64,000 bases of DNA from Gemmata palustris (GTDB lineage: Bacteria > Planctomycetota > Planctomycetia > Gemmatales > Gemmataceae), in contig NZ_JAGKQQ010000001.1 of NCBI RefSeq assembly GCF_017939745.1, positions 7,765,299-7,829,298 of the forward strand, in the 5' to 3' direction. A model generated the notes under the pieces. It searched no databases. It had not been told where the DNA came from and worked only from the letters and a program-made list of their open reading frames with translations. The translations under genes and the position numbers were made by a program. Positions 38,224 through 46,390 of the stretch are shown in pieces; the first letter of the stretch is position 1; each line of letters begins with the position of its first letter.

Positions 38224-39930
38224 TCACTTCACGCGCTCGAACATCACCGCGCGCTTTCCGCGACTCACCTCGCGCCACTTCCCGGGCGCGCCGAGCAGGT
38301 ACAGCTCGATCGGCGGCTTGTCCTGGGCCGGCGGGTTGGTCATCACGATCGCGCGCTCGAACTGGTACTTCGCGGCCCACCCTTCAAACACCAAGCCGAG
38401 TTCTTCGGGCGGCTTCCCGAGCGTGTCCGAATAGTTCTTGATCCACGAATCGCCGTACAACTCGCACCGGTCGTCCATGAAGATTTTCAGGTTCGGCGTG
38501 TGGTAGATGAGGTACCCGCCGAGGTTCGCATCATTGAAAATCGGCGTCCCCAGCGGCACGCGGGCCGCGTACTCGGTGACGTCCGTCGTCATGTCCGACG
38601 GGATAAAGTCCGGGTCGAGCCGCGCCCACCCGTGCCCGATTACCGGCACCTCGATCTGCTTCACTTGCAGCGTGAACGCGACCGCGACCAGCACCGCCGG
38701 AATCGCGAAGCCGGCCCACATGGGACTGCTGCGGTTCGCGACTTCGGCGGGGTTCTCGGCGTCCCACGCGGTCGAGCCGTCGCCGTGCTTAATGAGGAGC
38801 CGGTGCCAGATCGTGTGCTTCCACAAATCTGTGAGTGCGACCCCCGCGCACACCGCGAACAGCGGCCCCTGTCGGATGCCCTTGAAGCTCAGTGCGAACC
38901 ACACGAGCGGAACGAGCCACGACACGCGGGGCACTTTCGGAAGCGTCCCCGCGAGCATCACGATGTAGAACGCGCCCAACCCGATCACCGCGAGCCCGAG
39001 CGCCGAGGACGGGTCCATCGGCATGTGTTCGTTGATGACTTCCGGTAGCACCTTCGACCCGACAATGCGCTGCCAGATGCGGATCATTTCCAGGCCGTGC
39101 GGGTTCACCAGCGGCGTCAGCCCGCACGCGATCACGATGCCCACGAGCAGGAACGCGGTCCGCCAGGACCGAATGGGGGAGCATGGCATCAGTTCGCGCG
39201 CGGTCACAATGGTACCAAGGAGTGCAGCGCGCCAGGAGCGAATAGGCGAACGGCCGGCGTGAGCCGGCTGGTGAGGGGTACGGGTGTCAGTTGGTGTGGA
39301 TTTTTCACCAGCCGGCTCACGCCGGCCGTTCGCCAGAAATAGCAGCCCCCATCCCGCAACAGCCAGTCCCAGCGTCATCGTGCCACCGAGTACGCCGCCG
39401 TGGAGGTTCACCCACAGGACGTACAGCGGAATCAGCCCCGCGAGGCGCCAGGCCGTGCAGCGCTCGCGCTCGAAGTCGATGACGCACATCATCGTCCAGC
39501 CGAGGAACGCGATCGTGAACATGTGCGGGCGGACGAAGTAGTGGAACGCGCCGACGAACAGCACACCGCCCACGACCACGCCCGCGAGAATCGGTCCCAT
39601 CCCGCCTTGCACCGCGCGCCGAAAGATGAGCGTGAACAGCAGCGCGACACCGGTCGCGAAACCGAGGAGCATTGCGTCGAACCCACCGACGCGGTGCGCG
39701 AGCGCCATCAGCACTTCCGCGCCCCACTGCTGCGGCACCCAGCGCTCGCCCTCGAACGTGTAGCTGAATGGGTCCGTTTGCGGCATCCCGCGGTCGAGGA
39801 TGATCTCGCCCACCTTGACGTGCCACAGCGCACCGGGGTCGTAGAACCCGCGGTCGCGGAACGCGACCATCAGGCCCAGCCAGGTGAGCAGGAAGAACAC
39901 CGTTTCGGGCCGAAACAATCGACGCAGCAT
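38224..39930 (-). CDS. Polytopic membrane protein carrying an in-frame palindromic insert
   Basis: 568 residues from ATG 39930 (MLRRLFRPETVFFLLTWLGL). It has about ten to eleven membrane helices, an N-terminal loop with DPGALWHVKVGEIILDRGMP and TDPFSYTFEGERWVPQQWGA, and a large C-terminal domain (FNDANLGGYLIYHTPNLKIF, MDDRCELYGDSW). The layout resembles planctomycete glycosyltransferase-like or O-antigen-ligase-like membrane proteins, but I see no decisive motif. Residues around 199-255 (LANGRREPAGEKSTPTDTRT, then two SPIRSWR repeats) do not look like the rest. They coincide with a perfect 30-bp inverted repeat and a short direct repeat, and I regard them as inserted repetitive DNA that kept the frame. 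Confidence 0.75.
   Translation of the reverse strand: MLRRLFRPETVFFLLTWLGLMVAFRDRGFYDPGALWHVKVGEIILDRGMPQTDPFSYTFEGERWVPQQWGAEVLMALAHRVGGFDAMLLGFATGVALLFTLIFRRAVQGGMGPILAGVVVGGVLFVGAFHYFVRPHMFTIAFLGWTMMCVIDFERERCTAWRLAGLIPLYVLWVNLHGGVLGGTMTLGLAVAGWGLLFLANGRREPAGEKSTPTDTRTPHQPAHAGRSPIRSWRAALLGTIVTARELMPCSPIRSWRTAFLLVGIVIACGLTPLVNPHGLEMIRIWQRIVGSKVLPEVINEHMPMDPSSALGLAVIGLGAFYIVMLAGTLPKVPRVSWLVPLVWFALSFKGIRQGPLFAVCAGVALTDLWKHTIWHRLLIKHGDGSTAWDAENPAEVANRSSPMWAGFAIPAVLVAVAFTLQVKQIEVPVIGHGWARLDPDFIPSDMTTDVTEYAARVPLGTPIFNDANLGGYLIYHTPNLKIFMDDRCELYGDSWIKNYSDTLGKPPEELGLVFEGWAAKYQFERAIVMTNPPAQDKPPIELYLLGAPGKWREVSRGKRAVMFERVK
39245..39334. repeat. Palindromic element inserted in frame (30-bp arms)
   Basis: Arms at 39245-39274 (GGCGAACGGCCGGCGTGAGC and onward) and 39305-39334 are perfect reverse complements with a 30-base loop. 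Total 90 bp, exactly 30 codons. On the coding strand it reads ANGRREPAGEKSTPTDTRTP then HQPAHAGRS. The same sequence type interrupts the kinase gene at 53097-53175. Confidence 0.92.
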
Positions 39931-40119
39931 GTGCGAGAGATTCCAGCGTGTGGAATGGTCCGCCACTAGCGTAGAACAGAATTCAGGCGGGAGTTGAGTT
40001 TCCAGGCGTACCCCGGAACTTCAGCGCCGGGTTTCCGGGCAACCAAAAACGTTGCACTCCCCGCTCCGCTGCGTCACACTGGCAACAACCCGCCCGGCCC
40101 GTATTCCCCGGTGATCTCA

Positions 40120-43100
40120 ATGGCGCGCCTCGCTCCGCTCACGTTTCTCGCGTTGCTCATCGTCCTTCCCGCCCTCCCCGCAGTGGACGAGACCCCGGCC
40201 GGCAAGCAGTACCAGGCGTTCGTTCAGAGCCGGGCCGCGGAGCTGCGCAAAAACGACAAGGCGCCCGCGACCATCGGCGAGTGGGCGAAGCAGGAAGCCG
40301 AGTTGCGCAAGAACTTACTCGCCGCGTGGGGCGGTGAAGCGTGCTTCCCGCCCAAACCGTGTGACCTCAGCCCGCAGCAGCACGGCGAACCGCTCAAGCG
40401 CGACGGCTACACCGTCGAGAAGATCACGTTCCAAACGCGGCCCGGCGTCCGCATGACCGCGAACCTGTACGTGCCCGACGGCGCGAAGAAAAAGCCCGCC
40501 CCCGCGATCCTTCAAGTTCACGGGCACTGGAAGGGCGCGAAGCAAGACCCCGTGGTGCAGTCGCGCTGCATCGGCGCGGCGAAGCTCGGGTTCGTGGTGC
40601 TGTGCGTGGACGCATTCGGCGCCGGCGAGCGCGGCATCGGCCCGGCGCTCGGCGAGTACCACGGGGAGATGACGGCCGCGACGCTGCTCCCGCTCGGCAC
40701 GCCGCTGTCCGGGCTGCAGGTGTACGAGAACACTCGGGCCGTCGACTACCTCGAAACGCGCCCCGAAGTGGACAAGACCAAGATCGGCATCACGGGCGCC
40801 AGCGGCGGCGGCAACCAGACCATGTACGCGGGCGCGTGGGACAAGCGGTTCAAGTGCGTCGTGCCGGTGTGCTCGGTCGGCAATTATCAGGCGTACCTGC
40901 GGGCCGCGTGCTGCATGTGCGAGGTGGTCCCCGGCGCGCTGAAGTTCACCGAAGAGTGGGCCGTGCTCGGGCTGGTCGCGCCCCGCGCGCTCATGGTGAT
41001 TAACGCGACCCGGGACGCCGTCCAGTTCTCGGTGGACGAAGCGCGGAAGTCGATCGGGCTCGCGTACTCGGTGTTCAACCTGTACCGGAAGCCGGGCCAG
41101 CTCCGTCACGAGATTTTCGAGTCCCCGCACGACTACAGCAAGTCGATGCGCGAGGCGATGTACGGCTTCATGGTGCTCCACCTGAAGGGCGAAGGCGCGG
41201 GCGACCCGATCCCGGAGCCGAAGTTCGAGACGGAGAAGCCGGAGCATTTGCGGTGCTTCCCCGGCAACACGCGGCCGAATGATTTCATGACCATTCCGCT
41301 GTTCGCCGCGCAGGAGGGGAAGAAGCTGCGCGACGGGAAGGCCGTGCCGTACACGAAGGATGCGTGTGCTCAGGAAATTGACGCCCGCCGAACCGCCCTG
41401 GTGGAGAAGGCGCTGGCCGGCCGGCTCCCGAGCGGGCCGGTCGAAACCTGCTACGGCACGTTTAACCCGAATTTGCCTTACGTTTCAGAGCCCGGAGTCA
41501 CGGCCGACGCGCAATACTTGGGAATGAGAAGCGGCCGCCCGCGTAACGCCCCCGCCGAGCGCCTCGTCGTGCTCGTGGCGCTCGGCGACGGCCCGCGCCC
41601 GTGGTCGCTGCTCGAAGCGCTGCAAACGGACGACAACCAGGTCGTCATCCTCCGCCCCCGCGCGCTCGGCGTCATCAACGACCAGATCGGCCGGGCGCCG
41701 GACCACAACACGGCCGAGTGGGGGCTCTGGATCGGCCGGCCGCTCCTCGGACAGTGGGTCGGCGACCTCCACCGGTTACTCGATTTGGCCGAACAAAAGT
41801 GGAGCGGCAAGCTCCCGAAAGAGGTCGTGGTGGCGGGCGAGGGGCCGGCCGGGTTGGTCGCGCTGTGTGCCGCCGCGACCGACACGCGCATCACCAAGGT
41901 TGCGGCCGTGAACACGCTCGCCAGCTTCGTAACGGACGAGCCGTACACCAACCAGCGCCTCGGCACGCTCGCGCCGGGCATCCTGCGCGACGTGGGGGAC
42001 GTCGCGCACATCGCGGCGCTGTGCGCGGGTAAGCGCGTGGTGATCGCGGGCGGCGTTTCCGGTGGCGGGTTGCCACTCGCGGGCGACGAACTCGCCTCGG
42101 CTTACGAACCGGCCGCACGGGTGTTCAAGTTGCTCGGCAAGGAAAAGGATTTCGTTCTCACGACAACCGAGAACGTGGTCAAGAAGCTCGGGTTCACGGC
42201 GCTCGACGAGCCGATCTTCGAGCCCGGCGCCAAGCTCACAACGCTCGCCGGGGACGGCGCCGCGGGCGAGGGGCCGGCGTGGGACGCGAAGTTCGGCGTG
42301 TTCACGAGTGGTGAGAAGGGGATTCACCAGCTCACGCCAGAGGGCGAGAAGAAAATCTGGCGCGAGAAGGCCGGAACCAACGGGCTGCTCTTCGACCGCG
42401 AGGGCAAACTCGTGTGTTGCGAACCGGTGGCGCGCTCGGTTTCGCGCATTGATCGCGACGGCAAGCGAACGGTGCTCACCGATTCCTTCGGCGGCAAGAA
42501 GTACAACCAGCCCAACGACCTCACCATCGACTCGAAGGACCGCGTCTACTTCTCCGACCCGCGCTACGGCCCGCGCGACGACATGCAGCAGAAGGACGAT
42601 AAGGGGAACACCATCGAGGGCGTGTACCGCATCGACACCGACGGCAAGGTGAGCCGCGTCATCGGGCGCGAAGTGGAGCGCGCCAACGGTGTGCTGGTTT
42701 CCGCCGACGACAAGTACCTCTTCGTCGCAGACAACAACAACGACAAGGACGGCGCGCGGAAGCTCTGGCGCTTTGAATTAAAGGCCGACGGCACCGTTGA
42801 TCCCAAAAGTCAAAAACTCCTTCACGATTGGGGCAAGGGGCGCGGGCCGGACGGCTTGAAGCAGGACGCGAAAGGGCGGCTGTACGTCGCGGGGGGGCTG
42901 AACAAACCCAACCCGCCGGCCGAACCCGCGACCGACGTGAAGGGCGGCATTTACGTGATCGATCCCGAAACCGGGAACTTGCTCGCGTTCGTCGGCGTGC
43001 CGACCGACGAGGTGACGAACTGCGCGTTCGGCGGCGACGACCTGAAGACGCTCTACATCACCGGCGGCGGAACGCTTTACAGCATCAAGACGACCACCGC

Positions 43101-43128
43101 GGGCCGCGTGCTGTGGCCGAAGAAGTGA
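40120..43128 (+). CDS. Secreted acyl esterase fused to SMP-30/gluconolactonase-like propeller
   Basis: 1002 residues from ATG 40120, chosen for its signal peptide (LAPLTFLALLIVLPALPAV). Residues about 95-420 are an alpha/beta hydrolase of the acetyl-xylan-esterase/dienelactone type: oxyanion region ILQVHGHWKGAK, nucleophile GITGASGGGNQ (S228), C-terminal acid/His region with FESPHDYSKSMREAMYGF. Residues about 430-720 are a second, degenerate hydrolase-like segment (VVVAGEGPAGLVALCAAATD). Residues about 725-1002 are an SMP-30/gluconolactonase propeller (YNQPNDLTIDSKDRVYFSDP, ANGVLVSADDKYLFVADNNN). A plausible role is periplasmic processing of acylated sugars. The last residues, GRVLWPKK, recur twice downstream. 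Confidence 0.8.
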   Translation: MARLAPLTFLALLIVLPALPAVDETPAGKQYQAFVQSRAAELRKNDKAPATIGEWAKQEAELRKNLLAAWGGEACFPPKPCDLSPQQHGEPLKRDGYTVEKITFQTRPGVRMTANLYVPDGAKKKPAPAILQVHGHWKGAKQDPVVQSRCIGAAKLGFVVLCVDAFGAGERGIGPALGEYHGEMTAATLLPLGTPLSGLQVYENTRAVDYLETRPEVDKTKIGITGASGGGNQTMYAGAWDKRFKCVVPVCSVGNYQAYLRAACCMCEVVPGALKFTEEWAVLGLVAPRALMVINATRDAVQFSVDEARKSIGLAYSVFNLYRKPGQLRHEIFESPHDYSKSMREAMYGFMVLHLKGEGAGDPIPEPKFETEKPEHLRCFPGNTRPNDFMTIPLFAAQEGKKLRDGKAVPYTKDACAQEIDARRTALVEKALAGRLPSGPVETCYGTFNPNLPYVSEPGVTADAQYLGMRSGRPRNAPAERLVVLVALGDGPRPWSLLEALQTDDNQVVILRPRALGVINDQIGRAPDHNTAEWGLWIGRPLLGQWVGDLHRLLDLAEQKWSGKLPKEVVVAGEGPAGLVALCAAATDTRITKVAAVNTLASFVTDEPYTNQRLGTLAPGILRDVGDVAHIAALCAGKRVVIAGGVSGGGLPLAGDELASAYEPAARVFKLLGKEKDFVLTTTENVVKKLGFTALDEPIFEPGAKLTTLAGDGAAGEGPAWDAKFGVFTSGEKGIHQLTPEGEKKIWREKAGTNGLLFDREGKLVCCEPVARSVSRIDRDGKRTVLTDSFGGKKYNQPNDLTIDSKDRVYFSDPRYGPRDDMQQKDDKGNTIEGVYRIDTDGKVSRVIGREVERANGVLVSADDKYLFVADNNNDKDGARKLWRFELKADGTVDPKSQKLLHDWGKGRGPDGLKQDAKGRLYVAGGLNKPNPPAEPATDVKGGIYVIDPETGNLLAFVGVPTDEVTNCAFGGDDLKTLYITGGGTLYSIKTTTAGRVLWPKK

Positions 43129-43612
43129 GTTCGGATTGGTCGGCCAGCCGCAAGATGTGAGCGCGGGTGATCGTCGGGCAGTGCTGGTCGCCGAACTGTG
43201 TCACGGGTTGACGGAGGAGCGGTTCGAGAGGTGCCTGACCACCGTCGACGGGGCCGTCCACCGTGCGCTGGTGGCGCGGCCGGAACTGACGCGGTGGCAA
43301 CCGGAGCGGATCGCGGAAGTGGGGCTAATAGAGCCGTGAGGAACCTGGCGGGGGTCCGACTGCAAGCATTACGGTAATGGTGCCCCGCGCGTCCGTTAAG
43401 TAAGTATGCCGGCCAACTAGTAGACCGCCCACTTTGATTTGCAGGGTCTATTTCTCGGGGAATCAAGGATTTTTCGAGTCATCCAGCCCCGCAAATCAAA
43501 GTGGGCGGTCTACTAGTGTACTCTGCGTGAATGTATTTGATTTTTTTACGATTCAGGCACAAGGGGCGACAGAATCACCCTCGCCCATTGATTCAATGTC
43601 GAGAAACATTTT
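43129..43612. other. Intergenic region with a MITE-like hairpin
   Basis: About 480 bp between the esterase fusion and the small membrane protein. Apart from the hairpin at 43416-43517, I see no gene. A short GC-rich frame at 43136-43339 lacks coding signature. GC falls noticeably after about 43430. Confidence 0.6.
43416..43517. repeat. MITE-like element, perfect 27-bp terminal inverted repeats
   Basis: 43416-43442 (ACTAGTAGACCGCCCACTTT and onward) and 43491-43517 are exact reverse complements around 48 bp. The ends carry CTAG, so a TA-type target duplication cannot be separated from the arms. It has no coding capacity. Its lower GC and sharp symmetry suggest a non-autonomous mobile unit. Confidence 0.8.
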
Positions 43613-43975
43613 ATGGATGATATGGATGAGCGGTGTGTGGCACACTCTCGAGGGCAGCGCGGACTCTCCACTATTGCAATCCTGTGTGGTAGTGCTTTTC
43701 TCGTGGGGTTCGGTTTTTTGGTTGGCCTTGTTTACTGCGAGCTTCGGCAATATCAGAGGCAATATGAGCGCGAACGGGAAATGATTGAGCCGTTTCTTAC
43801 AACGGATGTGGCATTTAATAAAGTCCGCATATTGCGACAATCAGATGGAGGAGTGTATTTATTGGGTTCAGTTCCGACCGAAAATGATCGTACTCGGCTA
43901 AGAGACGGTCTTCGTCATCGAGTTGGTGATCGCCGGGCCAATGAAATAATGTCTGCGGTGGGAATTCCTCGCTAA
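43613..43975 (+). CDS. Small membrane-anchored protein, BON-like C-terminus
   Basis: 120 residues. A hydrophilic N-terminus is followed by one membrane helix (residues about 22-40: IAILCGSAFLVGFGFLVGLV), a charged stalk (RQYQRQYEREREM) and a domain with VRILRQSDGGVYLLGSVPTE and LRDGLRHRVGDRRANEIM. The last pattern (V-x-L-x-G-V, then an amphipathic helix) resembles a BON domain, though shorter. The gene is AT-richer than its neighbours (many T/A third positions), suggesting recent acquisition together with the MITE-like repeat upstream. Function unknown. Confidence 0.65.
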   Translation: MDDMDERCVAHSRGQRGLSTIAILCGSAFLVGFGFLVGLVYCELRQYQRQYEREREMIEPFLTTDVAFNKVRILRQSDGGVYLLGSVPTENDRTRLRDGLRHRVGDRRANEIMSAVGIPR

Positions 43976-44085
43976 TCTGAACGTCGGTTGTTTTCGAGAA
44001 TAATATTGCTGCACCAGGAGGCGATTCGTAAGACACGGGCGTGCTCTGTTAGGCCTCGTTTGCCGCACGGCTAATTGGCTCCCGC

Positions 44086-44310
44086 TCACTCCTTGTTGAG
44101 CAACAAATCTACCACCCAGCACCCACGGGCGTGAGGGCCGGGTCCGCGGCAGTGGCCCAACACGTCCTTACTGTCGCACCCGGCGTCCTGGAGCGCGTCC
44201 GCCAGGATCGGGAGCCGGTCGAAGGCCCCGCCGTCGTAAATCCCCTGCGCCAGCGCGACGACGGTGGACGTGAGCCACGCGGGGTCGAGGGCCACGGGCC
44301 GGAACGGGGT
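44086..44310 (-). pseudogene. 3' fragment of the CWVVDL lineage-specific family
   Basis: The minus strand reads FTPFRPVALDPAWLTSTVVA, then LAQGIYDGGAFDRLPILADA, then LQDAGCDSKDVLGHCRGPGP and ends CWVVDLLLNKE. This matches the C-terminus of the gene at 55185 (MPILADALQDAGCDNDDVLS, CWVVDLVLGRE). The N-terminal two thirds are absent and the break at 44310 joins a fragment of another gene on the opposite strand. It is a truncated paralogue. Confidence 0.75.
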
Positions 44311-44405
44311 GAAGCCTGACGCGAAGGGGCGGCTGTATGTGGCCGGTGAGCTGAACAAGCCGAACCCGTGACCGACACCCCGGGCCGCGTGCTGTGGCCG
44401 AAGAA
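44311..44405 (+). pseudogene. Fragment of the SMP-30-like 3' end
   Basis: 44313-44370 repeats 42857-42916 of the esterase/SMP-30 gene at high identity (GACGCGAAGGGGCGGCTGTA; encodes DAKGRLYVAGELNKPNP). It then jumps to the gene's extreme 3' end (GGGCCGCGTGCTGTGGCCGA at 44382). About 190 bp in between are missing and a stop interrupts the frame. It is a partial, internally deleted duplicate about 1.3 kb from its source. Confidence 0.75.
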
Positions 44406-44620
44406 TAACCAACCGAAATAAGGCACAACGAGCCGAGCCCACACGACCGGGCGCCCGGACGATCGGATTGAGGGCGCGGCGGTAGTCGGCGCTCTCGCCC
44501 GGTTGTCCGGGCGCCCGTACCCGTTCGCGCACGCGGCTCATAGATGAATGGGTGCGTGGCCCCCGAACGGTTAAAAGAACCGGGCGCGGGAGGAGAATTA
44601 CTGAAGAGCCAACGGACCCG

Positions 44621-46390
44621 ATGCACCGGAGCCCAACTGTGAGCGAACCGACCGCCGCTCTCGCCCCACCCCCGACCGACGCGCACGCCGCTCCCCCCCA
44701 CGCCGACCCGCATGCCCACGCGCACCACCTGCCCCCGTTCCGCCGGCTGCTCGGGCTGCTCCGCCCGGAGGCCGGCGAGCTGTGGCTCGTGCTGCTGTTC
44801 GCGGTGTGCGTCGGCGCGCTGACGCTGGCCACCCCGGTCGTCGCGATGGCCGTGGTCAACACGGTCGCCCTCGGCACCCTGATCCAGCAACTCGTCGTGC
44901 TGTGCGTCGCGCTGTTCGTCGCGCTCTCCCTGGCCGCCGGGCTGATGATCCTCCAGACCGTCGTCGTGGAGTTCGTCCAGCGCCGGGTGTTCGTGCGGGT
45001 CGCGGCCGAACTCGCGTACCGGTTGCCGCGGGTCGATCTGAAGGCGTTCGACCGCCAAAACGGACCGGAGCTGGTCAACCGTTTCTTCGACGTGCTGACC
45101 GTGCAGAAGGCGTCGGCCACGCTCCTCCTGGACGGCATCACGCTCGCCCTCCAGGTGCTCATCGGCTTGCTGCTCCTCAGCTTCTACCACCGGTACCTGC
45201 TCGGCTTCGACCTCATCCTGATCGGCTCGCTCGCGTTCCTGTTCCTGGTGCTGGGCCGCGGCGCGGTGCGGTCGGCGGTGCGGGAGTCGGTGGCGAAGTA
45301 CAAGGTCGCGGGGTGGATGGAGGAGGTGGCGCGGCACCCGGTCGCGTTCAAGACGGCCGGGGGGCCGTCGCTGGCGGCCGCGCGGACCGACGCCCTCACC
45401 CGCGAGTACCTCGAGGCCCGCGCCGCCCACTTCCGCGTGCTGATGCGGCAGATCGGGTTCGCGCTGTTCCTGCAGGTCGTCGCGAACGTCGCGCTGCTCG
45501 CCATCGGCGGCGCGCTGGTGATCCGCGGCGAGCTGACGCTGGGCGAACTGGTCGCGGCCGAGATCGTGGTGACGCTGGTGGTCGCGACGTTCACCAAGAT
45601 CGGCAAGCAACTGGAAGCGTTTTACGACCTGCTCGCGGCAGTGGACAAGCTCGGCTACCTGCTCGACCTGCCGCTAGAGGAGGACGGCGCGGAGGCCGGG
45701 GGCGGGGCGGCCGGGGGCGGGGCGGCGGTGGTCGTGCGCGACGTGTCGTTCGCCTACGACCACCAGCGAAAGATGGCGCTGACCCGGCTGTCACTGGCGG
45801 TCGCCGCCGGCGAGCGGGTCGCGCTGGTCGGGCCGAACGGGGCCGGCAAGAGCACCCTCGCCGACCTCCTGTTCGCGCTCCGCACGCCCGACCGCGGGTG
45901 GATCGAACTGGACGGCGCGGACGTGCGCACGCTCCGCCTCGAAACGCTCCGCGAGCAGGTCGCGCTGGTCAAGGGCGTGGAGGTGATCGAGGGGACGGTG
46001 CTCGAGAACGTCCGCGTCGGCCGGGCGCACGTCACCCACGCGGACGCGCGCGACGCGCTCGGGCGCGTGGGCCTGCTCGAGACGGTCCTGGCGCTGCCGG
46101 GGGGCCTCGACACGGTGCTGTGGACCGGCGGCTCGCCGCTGTCGCTCGGCCAGGCGAACCGGCTGATGGTGGCCCGGGCGATCGTCGGGCGCCCGCGGCT
46201 CCTGGTCCTGGACGAGGCCCTCGACCACATGGACTCGGACATCCGCGAGACCGTGCTCCCGGCCGTTCTCGGCCCGGGCGCCGACTGGACGCTCGTCGTC
46301 GTCACCCACTCCGACGAGGTCGCGCGGCTGTGCGACCGCGTCGTTCAACTGGACCGGCCGTCTGGGGAGGTGCCACATGGGAACGCCTGA
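44621..46390 (+). CDS. Type I secretion ABC transporter (permease-ATPase)
   Basis: 589 residues from ATG 44621. The N-terminus is His-rich (PHADPHAHAHH), possibly metal-binding, and there is no C39 peptidase domain. Six membrane helices run from about residue 45 to 310. The ATPase carries Walker A GPNGAGKST (404-412), the signature LSLGQANRLMVARAI, Walker B LLVLDEALDH and the switch His of VVVTHSDE. The gene overlaps the HlyD gene by 14 bases, and HlyD is followed by a TolC gene, so this is the energy unit of a tripartite exporter. No RTX-type substrate gene is adjacent; the exported protein is unknown. Confidence 0.9.
   Translation: MHRSPTVSEPTAALAPPPTDAHAAPPHADPHAHAHHLPPFRRLLGLLRPEAGELWLVLLFAVCVGALTLATPVVAMAVVNTVALGTLIQQLVVLCVALFVALSLAAGLMILQTVVVEFVQRRVFVRVAAELAYRLPRVDLKAFDRQNGPELVNRFFDVLTVQKASATLLLDGITLALQVLIGLLLLSFYHRYLLGFDLILIGSLAFLFLVLGRGAVRSAVRESVAKYKVAGWMEEVARHPVAFKTAGGPSLAAARTDALTREYLEARAAHFRVLMRQIGFALFLQVVANVALLAIGGALVIRGELTLGELVAAEIVVTLVVATFTKIGKQLEAFYDLLAAVDKLGYLLDLPLEEDGAEAGGGAAGGGAAVVVRDVSFAYDHQRKMALTRLSLAVAAGERVALVGPNGAGKSTLADLLFALRTPDRGWIELDGADVRTLRLETLREQVALVKGVEVIEGTVLENVRVGRAHVTHADARDALGRVGLLETVLALPGGLDTVLWTGGSPLSLGQANRLMVARAIVGRPRLLVLDEALDHMDSDIRETVLPAVLGPGADWTLVVVTHSDEVARLCDRVVQLDRPSGEVPHGNA

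Noticed and set aside
42890-42900. A seven-G tract in the esterase/SMP-30 gene
   Set aside because: The frame continues correctly to GRVLWPKK, so there is no break to explain.
43136-43339. A 67-codon frame after the esterase gene
   Set aside because: There is no ribosome-binding site, no recognisable motif and shadow-like composition.
44406-45610. Long minus-strand frames opposite the ABC transporter gene
   Set aside because: The plus strand has complete permease and ATPase motifs; the antisense frames have none.
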